A stretch of DNA of 64,000 nucleotides from Natronoarchaeum mannanilyticum (GTDB taxonomy: Archaea > Halobacteriota > Halobacteria > Halobacteriales > Natronoarchaeaceae). Position numbers and translations under genes: made by a program. How positions within the stretch are numbered: position 1 is the first letter of the stretch; every line of letters starts with the position of its first letter. The notes under the pieces were generated by a model that saw nothing but the letters and a program-made list of their open reading frames with translations, made no database searches and was not told the origin of the DNA. This document shows, piece by piece, positions 32,283-40,996 of this stretch. The DNA lies in assembly GCF_039522665.1 (NCBI RefSeq), contig NZ_BAAADV010000001.1:62001-126000 (forward strand), given 5' to 3'.

Positions 32283-35200
32283 TCAGTCATCACCGTCCTC
32301 GGCGTCGAAGTCGACGTACTCGAACCCCTCTATCTCCTTGTCCGGACCGCCGCCGTCGTCCTCGTCGTCTTCCGTGAAGATCGAGTCGTCGTCCGCGCTG
32401 TCGATCTCGTCGAAGATCGACCCCGACTCCTCGACGTCCTCGGCGTCGTCGTCGCTGAACACGTCACCGCCCTCACCGGTGTCGAACATCGACTCGGCGG
32501 CTGCCGGATCGACCGACGTTCGGTCCTCGGTGGCGTCGGTCCCCTCGTTCTCGTCCGGCGCCGACGCGTCCGCGGCGTCGGGCGTCCGTTCGGCCTCCAC
32601 GTCCGGCGTTTCGGCGCCCGGCGTCCGTTCCGGGTCCGGCGTTTCGGCGTCCGATGCAGTGTCCGCGGACGTGTCGACGCTCGGCGTTTCGGCGTCGGTC
32701 GGCGGTCGGTCCGTCGAGTCCTCGTCAACCGGTCGGGCGGGCTCCGCGTCGGCGTCCGGTTCGGTCGCCGGTTCGTCGGTGGCCGGTGCCGGTTCGGCTG
32801 GCTCCGGTGTCGGTTCGTGTGGTCCAGTCGCTGGTTCATCCGGCTCAACCGATTCGGGGGCGTCGTCAGCCGAACTGTCCGGTTCCGAGTCCGACCGGTC
32901 GCCGAACGGGCCGTCGACGTCGCCCTCGAAGTCGTCGGTCGTCGGACCGCCGAATCCGTCGTCCGCGTCGTCGAACAGCGACCCGTCGTCCGCGGGTTCG
33001 GGGTCGTCGCTGAACACTCCTCCCGCTTCGGCGTCGTCGCCGAAGACGGAGCCGGCTTCGGTCTCCTCGGCATCGGGTTTCTCGGAGCCGAACCCGGTGT
33101 CGGCGTCTTCGGTCTCAGTCGCGGCTGCTGCTTCGGTCGACTCGGTTTCGGCGGGCTCCGCGTCGGCGTCCGGTTCGACCGGTTCCGTTTCTGCGTCCGC
33201 CTCGGCCGAGTCCGCTCGGGCGGCCGCTTCAGCAGACTCCGCCCCGACATCCGGTTCGGCGGACTCGGGGTCGGCGTCGGCAGGTTCCGTCGCTGCTTCG
33301 GCGTCCGTCCGGTCGGTCGACGCCTCGGCTTCAGCCGTTTCGATGGGCGTATCCGTTTCGGACGGCTCGGACGCCGAGTCCGCGTCGATGCCGGAGGCAG
33401 CGTCCGACTCCGCCGGTTCGGCAGCCGGCAGCGCGTCCGAAGTTTCGCTCGACTGGTCCTGCGAGGGCGACGCCGACTCCCCAGCGTCGACGGTCTCGCC
33501 CCCGCTCGCCGGCGACGGTTCGTCCGGCGCCTCCGCGTCGTCCGGGCTCTCGATGGCCGGCGTCGACGCGCTCGGCGAGTCGGCCGCGTCGGCGGACGCT
33601 CCGTCGGCCGCGGCGTCGGCGTCGCCGGTCTCGGTGTCGAGGTTGTCGATGGCGTCCCGGGCTTCGGACGGTACCTCCTCGCCCGACGCGTCCGCGTCGG
33701 CGCCGTCGTCGAAGAAGAAGCCGCCGTCGTCGCTGAACCAGTCGGGCTCCTCGACGTCCTCGCCGGCGTCGCCGAAGGAGATGCTGTCGCCGTCGATGCC
33801 GAAGGCGTCCTCGTCGGGCGTCGAGTCGTCGAACTCGAACTCGTCGCCCCCGTCGTCGCCGGTCAGTTCCGGCTCCGAGGCTTCCTCGACGCCGTCGAGG
33901 GCGCTCGCCAGACCGCTCGGGGTCTTGCCCTTGTACTCCTGGAGGATCGACTCCTCGGCGCGTTCGAGAACGTCGGTCACCTCGTTCATCCCCTCCTGAT
34001 CGGGGTCGGGACGGGGGACGAGCTCTTCTTTCTCGGGATCGACGTCGATCAGGACGCTCTCCATCTCCCGGAGGTCTTCGAGACTGTCCTCCAGAACGCC
34101 GTTGGCGATCAGCGTCAGGATCGTCTCCGGATCGTTGATGAAGGCCTGGATCGTCGCCGCGACCTGCGCGTACTCGTTGAGGTCGTTCTTGATGAGGTAC
34201 GCGAGGATCACCCGGCGCTTCTCGAGTTCCCGGTCGAGCCGCTCCTGGCCCCACCCGCGGTCGAACTTGATCTCCTCCAAGGTGTTCGACTCGCCCATCT
34301 TCAGGAACTCGTCTGTCTCGGCCTGCCACTGGTAGACGTCCTGGACGTTGATTTCGTCGTTCTCGGCGTCGTAGTGGTTGACCTCGGTCAGCACCTTGTT
34401 CCGGCGGACCTTGTTGCCCTGGACGCGGGTCTGGGTCTGGATCGACACCAGGTCCAGCGCCGTGAACATCGTCTTCGAGACGTTGATCGGCGCCGTGGTG
34501 AACCGCTTGAGCACTTCGCCGACCGAGTCTGCGTGGAACGTGGTGTAGGTGGTGTGGCCGGTCGACATCACCTGGAACAGCGTCCGGCCCTCCTCCCCGC
34601 GGATCTCGCCCATCACGATGTAGTCGGGACGCTGGCGGAGCGCGGCCTCCAGCAGGTCGAACTCGTCGACGTCGCCCTGCGAGTCGTCAGAGAACGACGG
34701 GCGCGTGATGCTGGCGATCCAGTTTCGCTGGGGTAGCTCGACCTCGCGGGTGTCCTCGATGGAGACGATCTTCGTGTTGCTCGGGATGAACAGCGAGACG
34801 GCGTTCAGGCTCGTCGTCTTCCCCGAAGCCGTACCGCCCGCGAAGATCAGGCTCTTGTGGTTCTCGATGCAGAGCCAGAGGAACGCCATCTCGTCGAGCG
34901 AGAACGTCGTCCAGTTGATCAGGTCGATCGGCGTGAAGGGGACGTCCTTGAACTGACGGATCGTGTAGTTGGTCCCGTGGTCGGACACCTCGCGCCCCAG
35001 CGTCAGCTGAGAGCGCGACCCGTCGGGTAGCGTGGCGTCGACCTGGGGTCGGCGCTTGCTGATCCCTTTGCCCGAGCGCTGGGCCATCTTGACGACGAAG
35101 TCGTCGAGCTCCTCCTCGCCGTGGTAGATGTTCGTGATGATCTGCTCGTAGTCGCTGTGGTAGACGAAGACGGGCGAGTTGTACCCGTCGCAGGAGATGT

Positions 35201-36452
35201 CCTCGACGTTGATGTCGTGCTTGATCGGGTCGATCCGCTCGTAGCCGATGAAGTTCCGCTTCAGCAGGTAGAGTAGCTTCTCGACCTGGTACTCCGTCAG
35301 CGTCTCGGGGTCGTCCTCCAGTACGGCGGGTTCGGGTCGCGCCTCGATGCCGTGGAGCCCGCCGTCGTCCTCGTCGTCGGGCTCGACGTCGCGGCCGAGC
35401 AGCTTCTTGATCTCCGTCACGTAGTCGCCGCTGCCGCTACCGGGGCTGGTAAAGAGGTCGTAGCGCTGGAGCAGTTTCTTGGTCTCCCGATCGATCACGT
35501 CCTTGCGGACTGACTCGTCGCCCCCGGTCGCGATGTCGTCGTCGGCGTACTTGATCGCGGTTCGGAGCTTCCCGGAGAGGAACTCCTGCAGGTCGATTTC
35601 GATCTCGTTGAGGTGGGGCTCGATCGCGTAGTACTTCTTCTCGTTTTCCTTCTCGGAGTGAAACAGGATGATGAACGAGTAGGGTTTGTTGACCCAGTAG
35701 CGGTTCTCCTCCCGGAAGTGGATCTTCTTCTCCATCGGGACGGCCTTCTCGAGGTCGTAGCGGTTGACCACGGTGGTGTGGCCCTCGACTGTCGAGAAGA
35801 ACTCGTCTTCGGCCTCGTGTTCGACGTTGACGGTCCGTTCGTCGACGAGATCGGCCAGCTCCTCGGCCTTCGAGTTGCCCTCGAACAGCTTGTTCTCTAC
35901 GTCCTCGGGCTCGAAGCCGAGATGCTCTTCGGGCTCGAAGGGAACTTTCTCGCCGTCCTCGCGGGGCGCCTCGACGCCGGTGCCGCGCCCCTCGTAGTAG
36001 AACTCCTGTTTGAAATGCTCCCACTCGTAGGCGTCCTTGACGCAGGGCGTCTGGACGGGGTCGATGTACTCCCAGAGCGTCCGGTCGACGTCCTCGGCGA
36101 TCTCCTCGTGGTCGCCGAACACGGACCCCAGCTCGTCGGGATGAAATCCGAGATACGGGACGGGGTCGAACTGCACGCGGTTCCAGTCGGCTCCGGACGG
36201 TTTCTCCGGTTCGGCGTCCTCGTCGTCGTCGGCACCGGCGTCGAGGCCGAGACGCTCGTCCTCGGGATCCGGATACAGCTCCGAGACCTCGGTACCGTAT
36301 CCGAACTCCTCCATGAAATCCGCCCACGTGTACCCCCCGACACTCGCGGGCGTCGCGTCCGATGACGGATCCCCGTCGTCCTCGGAGGTGGCCGACTCAT
36401 CGGCGCCGTCGAATCGTCCAGAACCCGACTGGTCGGCGTCGTCGATAGCCAT
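32283..36452 (-). CDS. pilB: Type II/IV secretion ATPase PilB with giant acidic C-terminal tail
   Basis: A 1389-residue PilB/FlaI-class ATPase. An acidic 90-residue N-terminus and an N-terminal domain to about 400 precede the ATPase core: Walker A GGTASGKTTS at about 539-548, an Asp-box IEDTREVELP, Walker B IVMGEIRGEE at about 612-621, and a HTTYTTFHAD His-box. From about residue 862 to the end is a low-complexity acidic tail of about 530 residues with repeated motifs (see findings). It should power pilus or secreted filament assembly with PilC. ATG 36452 is chosen over TTG 36476 because a TATA-like TTTTATG lies about 30 nt upstream of the ATG and overlaps the TTG region. Confidence 0.93.
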   Translation of the reverse strand: MAIDDADQSGSGRFDGADESATSEDDGDPSSDATPASVGGYTWADFMEEFGYGTEVSELYPDPEDERLGLDAGADDDEDAEPEKPSGADWNRVQFDPVPYLGFHPDELGSVFGDHEEIAEDVDRTLWEYIDPVQTPCVKDAYEWEHFKQEFYYEGRGTGVEAPREDGEKVPFEPEEHLGFEPEDVENKLFEGNSKAEELADLVDERTVNVEHEAEDEFFSTVEGHTTVVNRYDLEKAVPMEKKIHFREENRYWVNKPYSFIILFHSEKENEKKYYAIEPHLNEIEIDLQEFLSGKLRTAIKYADDDIATGGDESVRKDVIDRETKKLLQRYDLFTSPGSGSGDYVTEIKKLLGRDVEPDDEDDGGLHGIEARPEPAVLEDDPETLTEYQVEKLLYLLKRNFIGYERIDPIKHDINVEDISCDGYNSPVFVYHSDYEQIITNIYHGEEELDDFVVKMAQRSGKGISKRRPQVDATLPDGSRSQLTLGREVSDHGTNYTIRQFKDVPFTPIDLINWTTFSLDEMAFLWLCIENHKSLIFAGGTASGKTTSLNAVSLFIPSNTKIVSIEDTREVELPQRNWIASITRPSFSDDSQGDVDEFDLLEAALRQRPDYIVMGEIRGEEGRTLFQVMSTGHTTYTTFHADSVGEVLKRFTTAPINVSKTMFTALDLVSIQTQTRVQGNKVRRNKVLTEVNHYDAENDEINVQDVYQWQAETDEFLKMGESNTLEEIKFDRGWGQERLDRELEKRRVILAYLIKNDLNEYAQVAATIQAFINDPETILTLIANGVLEDSLEDLREMESVLIDVDPEKEELVPRPDPDQEGMNEVTDVLERAEESILQEYKGKTPSGLASALDGVEEASEPELTGDDGGDEFEFDDSTPDEDAFGIDGDSISFGDAGEDVEEPDWFSDDGGFFFDDGADADASGEEVPSEARDAIDNLDTETGDADAAADGASADAADSPSASTPAIESPDDAEAPDEPSPASGGETVDAGESASPSQDQSSETSDALPAAEPAESDAASGIDADSASEPSETDTPIETAEAEASTDRTDAEAATEPADADPESAEPDVGAESAEAAARADSAEADAETEPVEPDADAEPAETESTEAAAATETEDADTGFGSEKPDAEETEAGSVFGDDAEAGGVFSDDPEPADDGSLFDDADDGFGGPTTDDFEGDVDGPFGDRSDSEPDSSADDAPESVEPDEPATGPHEPTPEPAEPAPATDEPATEPDADAEPARPVDEDSTDRPPTDAETPSVDTSADTASDAETPDPERTPGAETPDVEAERTPDAADASAPDENEGTDATEDRTSVDPAAAESMFDTGEGGDVFSDDDAEDVEESGSIFDEIDSADDDSIFTEDDEDDGGGPDKEIEGFEYVDFDAEDGDD

Positions 36453-36477
36453 TGGATACACCCTTTCTTTGACCAAT

Positions 36478-36486
36478 CATAAAACC
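36478..36486 (-). promoter_or_regulatory. Probable TATA box of the pilB-pilC operon
   Basis: GGTTTTATG on the minus strand, ending about 26-34 nt before the chosen PilB ATG, preceded by an AT-rich stretch. Supports a leaderless or nearly leaderless operon mRNA. Confidence 0.5.
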
Positions 36487-36687
36487 TTCCGACAATTATT
36501 ACTGCTGATAACTACGTTGGCCGCCGGACAGTCACGACGGTAGATTGGCCGACCCCCGGACACGTGCCGCGCTCTCGGCATCTATCGTCGATTATTGCTC
36601 AGCCATCCCGCTATCATTACTTCTACCTAGTTATAGAATTTTAACGTGTTTGGGACCCCGTTCATAAGGCGGTCATGGAAGATTCGA

Positions 36688-36730
36688 GGCTACAACCCCA
36701 CCCTTCTGGGCGGGGAGGATGTCAAATGCA
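36688..36730 (-). mobile_element. IS200/IS605 (TnpB-type) right-end-like remnant or terminator hairpin
   Basis: Directly after the pantoate kinase stop, the minus strand reads TTTGACATCCTCCCCGCCC, then AGAAGGGTGGGG: an 8-bp stem with one mismatch and a 5-nt or shorter loop. Haloarchaeal TnpB-type elements commonly end with a TCCTCCCCGCC...GGCGGGG hairpin. No tnpA or tnpB is nearby. The rest of the 279-nt intergenic region is AT-rich pilB promoter DNA. Confidence 0.4.
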
Positions 36731-36731
36731 G

Positions 36732-37559
36732 CTACCTGAGCATCGCGCCTGCGGGATGCGTGGCACAAACTTCCGGATCGTACCCTGCGTCGGTCAGCCC
36801 GGTCCCGAGTGCGAACACCGTCTCGCCGAGCATCGCCATCGACGCCTGCCCGCCGGCCTCGCTGACGTCCTGAATCGCCTCTCCGACCCGCTCGCTCAAC
36901 AGCTCCGCCTCCCGAGCGAAGCGGCGCGAGGCGAAGATAAAACTCGACAGCGTCGGCTCGCGCACGACCCGGGAGAGCGCGCGCTCGCCCGCCTCGTCGA
37001 TCGGGTCAGTCTCGCCGCCGAGCACCGCTTCGGTGTCGAGTTCCCCGAACGTGACGTATTCGACGCGTGCGCGTGCGGGGACGGCGTCGAGCAGGTTGTG
37101 CTGGGGCCCGCCGGGTTCGAGCCTGATCGGGACGCCGCCCCGCGCCTGCGCGACCACGTCCCCGAGCCCGGTTCCGGACTGGACCTCCGCGCCGTGGGCG
37201 ATCGTCACGAGCTCGTTCTCCGAGAGCGCCAGTCCGAGCGCGCGGTTGGCCGCCAACGCCGTCCCGAGCGACAGTGCCCCCGAGACGCCGAACCCCGATC
37301 CGAGCGGGAGCTCCGATTCGGCCGTCACGACCGCGTCGGCGTCCAGCGCGTCGAGGACGCGCTCGACCGGCTCGACGTCGATGCTCGCGCCGTCGAGATA
37401 CATCTCGCGCTCGTCGGCCGGCCGCACCGTCACCTCGACGCCGTCGGTCAGCGCCAGTCCGGCGCCCTGCGATCCGGCCTTCGTCGGGTCGTCGTCCTCC
37501 GAGACGGTGAAAAAACCGGTGACGTGGCCCGGCACGAACGCGGTCGCCTCGTCGCTCAT
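36732..37559 (-). CDS. pok: Pantoate kinase (GHMP family)
   Basis: A 275-residue GHMP kinase: N-terminal FVPGHVTGFF, the ATP loop ESELPLGSGFGVSGALSLG (canonical P-x3-G-L-G-S-S-A variant), a GTGLGDVVAQARGG segment typical of archaeal pantoate kinase, and a C-terminal QASMAMLGETVFALG motif. It phosphorylates pantoate for archaeal CoA synthesis, working with phosphopantothenate synthetase (not in this window). The C-terminus ends HPAGAMLR next to the IS-end-like hairpin. Confidence 0.9.
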   Translation of the reverse strand: MSDEATAFVPGHVTGFFTVSEDDDPTKAGSQGAGLALTDGVEVTVRPADEREMYLDGASIDVEPVERVLDALDADAVVTAESELPLGSGFGVSGALSLGTALAANRALGLALSENELVTIAHGAEVQSGTGLGDVVAQARGGVPIRLEPGGPQHNLLDAVPARARVEYVTFGELDTEAVLGGETDPIDEAGERALSRVVREPTLSSFIFASRRFAREAELLSERVGEAIQDVSEAGGQASMAMLGETVFALGTGLTDAGYDPEVCATHPAGAMLR

Positions 37560-37752
37560 CGTCGTCCTCCTCGGTCTCGTCCCAGCCCGGTCATTGGAGC
37601 GGTCTTTCCGGCGGATCCCAATAAGCGTACAGATTGGCGGTCGGCGATACTCGTGTGGATCGAGACCGGCGCCGCGGCGTCTCGACGAGCAAAGCGAGTC
37701 GGGGCTCGAAGCGCGACGCGCTTCGGCGCCGAGACGCCGCGCCGAAACTGCT

Positions 37753-38322
37753 TCAGTTTCGATCGGGCAACTGCACCCGCCCTTCCCGGTTCATGTCGGC
37801 GTCCATCTCGAGGTCGCCCCGGTCGCGCAGCTCCTCCAGTTCGGTCTTGGCGCCGCCGCGATCGTAGTCGGCGAGCACGGTCGCGGCGTCGAGCAGTAGC
37901 TGTTCGGGGACGCCCCGGCCCTGCCCGCCGCGGTCGGTGCCGCGGGGCGAGGTTTCGATGTCCTCGGCCATCACCCGAACGAACGCTCGCAGATCGTCCC
38001 CGGGACCGAGCTGCTCGTGCCAGCGCTTCGGGAAGTTGCTCACCCGGTCGGTACCGACGCGGTAAAACGCATCCTCTCCCGTCCACGTCTCGCTGTCCTC
38101 GGTGCGCCGGTCGATCTGTTCGCGGACGACGTCGGCGCTGCGGGGGAAGACGTTCTTCTCGACGAGCGCCTCGACGTAGGCGTCGAGCTGGTCGTCGCTG
38201 ACGCCCGGCCGCTCGTCGTCGTCGTAGCGTTCGATGTACAGGAGCAGCTCGCCGACGAGCAGCGACTCGCCCTCGCGCTCGGCCTGTTCGAGAACGTAGT
38301 CGTTCGGTTCCGGATCGGTCAC
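37753..38322 (-). CDS. Hypothetical haloarchaeal protein
   Basis: A protein of about 189 residues that I do not recognise. It is charged, with predicted helices (EREGESLLVGELLLYIERYDD, LDAYVEALVEKNVFPRSADV), a central RTEDSETWTGEDAFYRVG segment, and a C-terminal helix resembling a small oligomerisation or HTH-like region. No TM or signal peptide. GTG 38322 is the best start; a TTG nine codons upstream is possible. It sits between ppsA and pantoate kinase on the same strand. The 193-nt gap after it contains GC-rich inverted repeats of the kind common in haloarchaeal spacers. Confidence 0.65.
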   Translation of the reverse strand: MTDPEPNDYVLEQAEREGESLLVGELLLYIERYDDDERPGVSDDQLDAYVEALVEKNVFPRSADVVREQIDRRTEDSETWTGEDAFYRVGTDRVSNFPKRWHEQLGPGDDLRAFVRVMAEDIETSPRGTDRGGQGRGVPEQLLLDAATVLADYDRGGAKTELEELRDRGDLEMDADMNREGRVQLPDRN

Positions 38323-38402
38323 GTGCGAGTTGCCCACGGGCGCGCGCAAAAGCGTGGGGGCAGGACCGGCCGGGCGACCGAGTCAGCGGTCGACCGACCC
38401 GA

Positions 38403-40811
38403 TCAGCGCACCGACTCCAGCAGCAGGCGCTGCTCGACGCGCTCGACGCGCTGTTGGACGTCGCGGACGGCGTCGGCGTTGGCGCTGATCGAGGTGATCC
38501 CCTCGTCGACGAGGAACTCCACCATCTCGGGCTTCGAGCCCGCCTGCCCGCAGATGCTGGTCTCGACGCCGCGCTCGCGGCACGTCTGGATCGTCTCGGA
38601 GATCAGGTCGAGCACCGCGGGGTGGAGCTCGTCGAAGCGGTCCGCGACGGCGCCGTTGTTGCGGTCGACCGCCAGCGTGTACTGGGTGAGGTCGTTGGTC
38701 CCGAACGAGGCGAAGTCGATGCCCGCGTCGGCCATCTTCTCGACGCCCAGCGCGGCGGCAGGCGTCTCGATCATCGCGCCCCACGAGCGCTTGTCGGGGT
38801 CGATGCCCGCGGCCTCCATCTCCCGGCGGGCGCCCAGCACGTCCTCGGCGTCGTTGACCAGCGGGAACATGATCTCGACGTTGTCGTACCCCTTCTCGTA
38901 GAGGCGCCGGAACGCGGCCAGTTCGTGGCGGAACGTTTCGGGCTTGTCGAGGCTCCGCCGGATGCCACGGTAGCCCAGCATCGGGTTGTGCTCCTCGGGC
39001 TCGTCCTCACCGCCCTCCAGTTCGCGGAACTCGTCGGTCGGCGCGTCGAGCGTGCGCACGCGGACCGGTCGGGGGTAGAACTCGTCGGCCACGGTGCTGA
39101 TGCCGTCGACCAGCTCGTCGACGAACGCGCGCTCGCCGTGATCCTCGACGTAGCGCTCGGGCGTCTTGCCCAGCGAGATGACCATGTGCTCCATCCTGAG
39201 CAGGCCGACGCCGTCGGCGCCGGTCGCCGCCGCGCGCCGCGCGGCCGACGCCTCCGGGATCGAGAGGTTCACCTTCACCTCCGTCGCGGTCATCGGCTTG
39301 GCCTGCCGGGGCTGGCCGGCGCTCTCGCCCGCAGCCTGCTGGGCCCCGCCAGCGTCCTCGGCGGTTGCGGTGTCGGTCTCCCCCTCGGTGACGGCCCCTC
39401 GTTCGCCGTCGATCGTCACGACTTGACCGTCCTCGAGCGTCGAGGTCGCGCCGCCGGTGCCGACGACGGCGGGGACTTCCAGTTCCCGCGAGACGATGGC
39501 GGCGTGGCTGGTCATCCCGCCCTCGTCGGTGACGAGCCCGACGGCCCGTTTCATCGCGGGCACCATGTCCGGCGTCGTCATCTCGGTGACGATCACGTCG
39601 CCCTCGCGCACACGGTCCAGTTCGTCGAGCTGGTCGACGACGCGAACGGCGCCGCTCGCTCTGCCGGGACTGGCGCCCAGTCCGGAGACGAGGACCTCGC
39701 CGGTCTCGTCGCCGCCGGACTGCTCGGCGACGGTCCCGCTGCCGGACTCCTCGGCGACTGCCCCGCTGCCGTCGGTCGCGCTGGCTCGGGCGTCCCCCGA
39801 ATCGGCGCCGGCGCCCTGGGAATCGAGGTCCATGTCGCCGAGCGCGCCCTCGGACGCCGACCCCGACTCGTCGTCGATCGTCGTGATCGGGCGGGACTGG
39901 AGCATGTGGACCTCGCCGTCCACCATCGCCCACTCGACGTCCTGGGGCGTCCCGTAGTGGTCCTCGACGGCCTCGCCGAGTTCGACGAGCGCCGCCAGAT
40001 CGTCGTCGGAGAGTACGCGTTGCTCGCGGCGATCCTCGGGCACCTGTCGCTCGACGGTCTCGCCCGTCTCCTCGTCCTTGACGTGCATCACCTTCTTGTC
40101 GGCGACGGTGACCTGTTCGACGGCGCCGGTCTCGCGGTCGACCACGTAGTTGTCCGGCGACACCGATCCGGAGACGACCGCCTCCCCGAGCCCCCACGCG
40201 GACTCGACGACCATCCGCGGATCGCCGGTCGAGGGGTGGCTCGTGAACATGACGCCGCTGCGGTCGGCGTCGACCATCCGCTGGACGACGACCGCGATGT
40301 CGACGATGCTGTGGTCGAACCCCTGCTTCTGCCGGTAGTAGATCGCGCGCCGGGTGAACAGCGACGCCCAGCACTCCCGCACGCGTTCGAGCAGGTCCTC
40401 CTCGGTGACGTTCAAAAACGTCTCCTGCTGGCCGGCGAAGCTCGCGTCCGGCAGGTCCTCGGCGGTCGCCGACGAGCGCACGGCCACGAACGGGTCGTCG
40501 CCCAGTTCGCCGTAGGCCTCGAGGATCTCGGCCCGAAGCTCGTCGGGTAGGGGCGCGTCCAGGATTAGCTCCTGGGCGCGCTCGGCGGCGTCGGACAGCG
40601 CGGCCGAATCCTCGACGTCGACGTCGACGACCGAGAACAGCTCCTCGTCGATCCCGGTCGACTCGAGGAACGACCTGTAGGCCGACGCGCCGACGACGAA
40701 TCCCGAGGGGACGGGCAGATCCGCGCCCGTCAGTTCGCCAAGCGACGCGCCCTTACCGCCGACCGCGTCAACATCATCGGCACCGATCTCGTCCAGCCAG
40801 AGCACTCCCAT
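38403..40811 (-). CDS. ppsA: Phosphoenolpyruvate synthase (pyruvate, water dikinase)
   Basis: A 802-residue PpsA. The ATP-grasp domain starts GGKGASLGELTGADLPVPSGF and includes SSATAEDLPDASFAGQQETFLN; the phospho-His domain has GGMTSHAAIVSRELEVPAV with catalytic His at about 434; the PEP-binding TIM barrel has GLLRMEHM, MLGYRGIRRS, and SICGQAGSKPEMVEFL with the catalytic Cys. It makes PEP from pyruvate and ATP for gluconeogenesis. Two low-complexity insertions (about 315-370 and 475-505) flank the swivelling domain. An AT-rich region precedes the start. Confidence 0.96.
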   Translation of the reverse strand: MGVLWLDEIGADDVDAVGGKGASLGELTGADLPVPSGFVVGASAYRSFLESTGIDEELFSVVDVDVEDSAALSDAAERAQELILDAPLPDELRAEILEAYGELGDDPFVAVRSSATAEDLPDASFAGQQETFLNVTEEDLLERVRECWASLFTRRAIYYRQKQGFDHSIVDIAVVVQRMVDADRSGVMFTSHPSTGDPRMVVESAWGLGEAVVSGSVSPDNYVVDRETGAVEQVTVADKKVMHVKDEETGETVERQVPEDRREQRVLSDDDLAALVELGEAVEDHYGTPQDVEWAMVDGEVHMLQSRPITTIDDESGSASEGALGDMDLDSQGAGADSGDARASATDGSGAVAEESGSGTVAEQSGGDETGEVLVSGLGASPGRASGAVRVVDQLDELDRVREGDVIVTEMTTPDMVPAMKRAVGLVTDEGGMTSHAAIVSRELEVPAVVGTGGATSTLEDGQVVTIDGERGAVTEGETDTATAEDAGGAQQAAGESAGQPRQAKPMTATEVKVNLSIPEASAARRAAATGADGVGLLRMEHMVISLGKTPERYVEDHGERAFVDELVDGISTVADEFYPRPVRVRTLDAPTDEFRELEGGEDEPEEHNPMLGYRGIRRSLDKPETFRHELAAFRRLYEKGYDNVEIMFPLVNDAEDVLGARREMEAAGIDPDKRSWGAMIETPAAALGVEKMADAGIDFASFGTNDLTQYTLAVDRNNGAVADRFDELHPAVLDLISETIQTCRERGVETSICGQAGSKPEMVEFLVDEGITSISANADAVRDVQQRVERVEQRLLLESVR

Positions 40812-40965
40812 CTGTGTTCGGGTGATCCACGAGGGCGGTTAAGAACTTTTCTAATAACTATTATAGATTGGAACGCGTATCCGAGTAAATTCTGTGAGCG
40901 GAAGCGCCTCGAAGTCGACCGAACCGGCGCAAGCCCGGTCGAGCGGTGACGTCTCGCCGCCTACA

Positions 40966-40971
40966 TTTATC
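40966..40971 (+). promoter_or_regulatory. TATA box of the 195-residue membrane protein gene
   Basis: TTTATC begins 31 nt before ATG 40997, a leaderless spacing that supports this start over upstream in-frame alternatives. Confidence 0.5.
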
Positions 40972-40996
40972 TGGGACGAACGTCTCTCCAACGAGC

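Noticed and set aside
31243-33999. Plus-strand open frame of 918 codons opposite pilC/pilB
   Set aside because: Composition (His/Arg/Gln then Ser/Ala runs) follows from the antisense of the real genes; PilC and PilB domains are intact on the other strand.
40870-40895. TrmB-type operator (TACT-N7/8-GAGTA) for ppsA
   Set aside because: Only a GAGTA half-site is present; no TACT lies at the required spacing.
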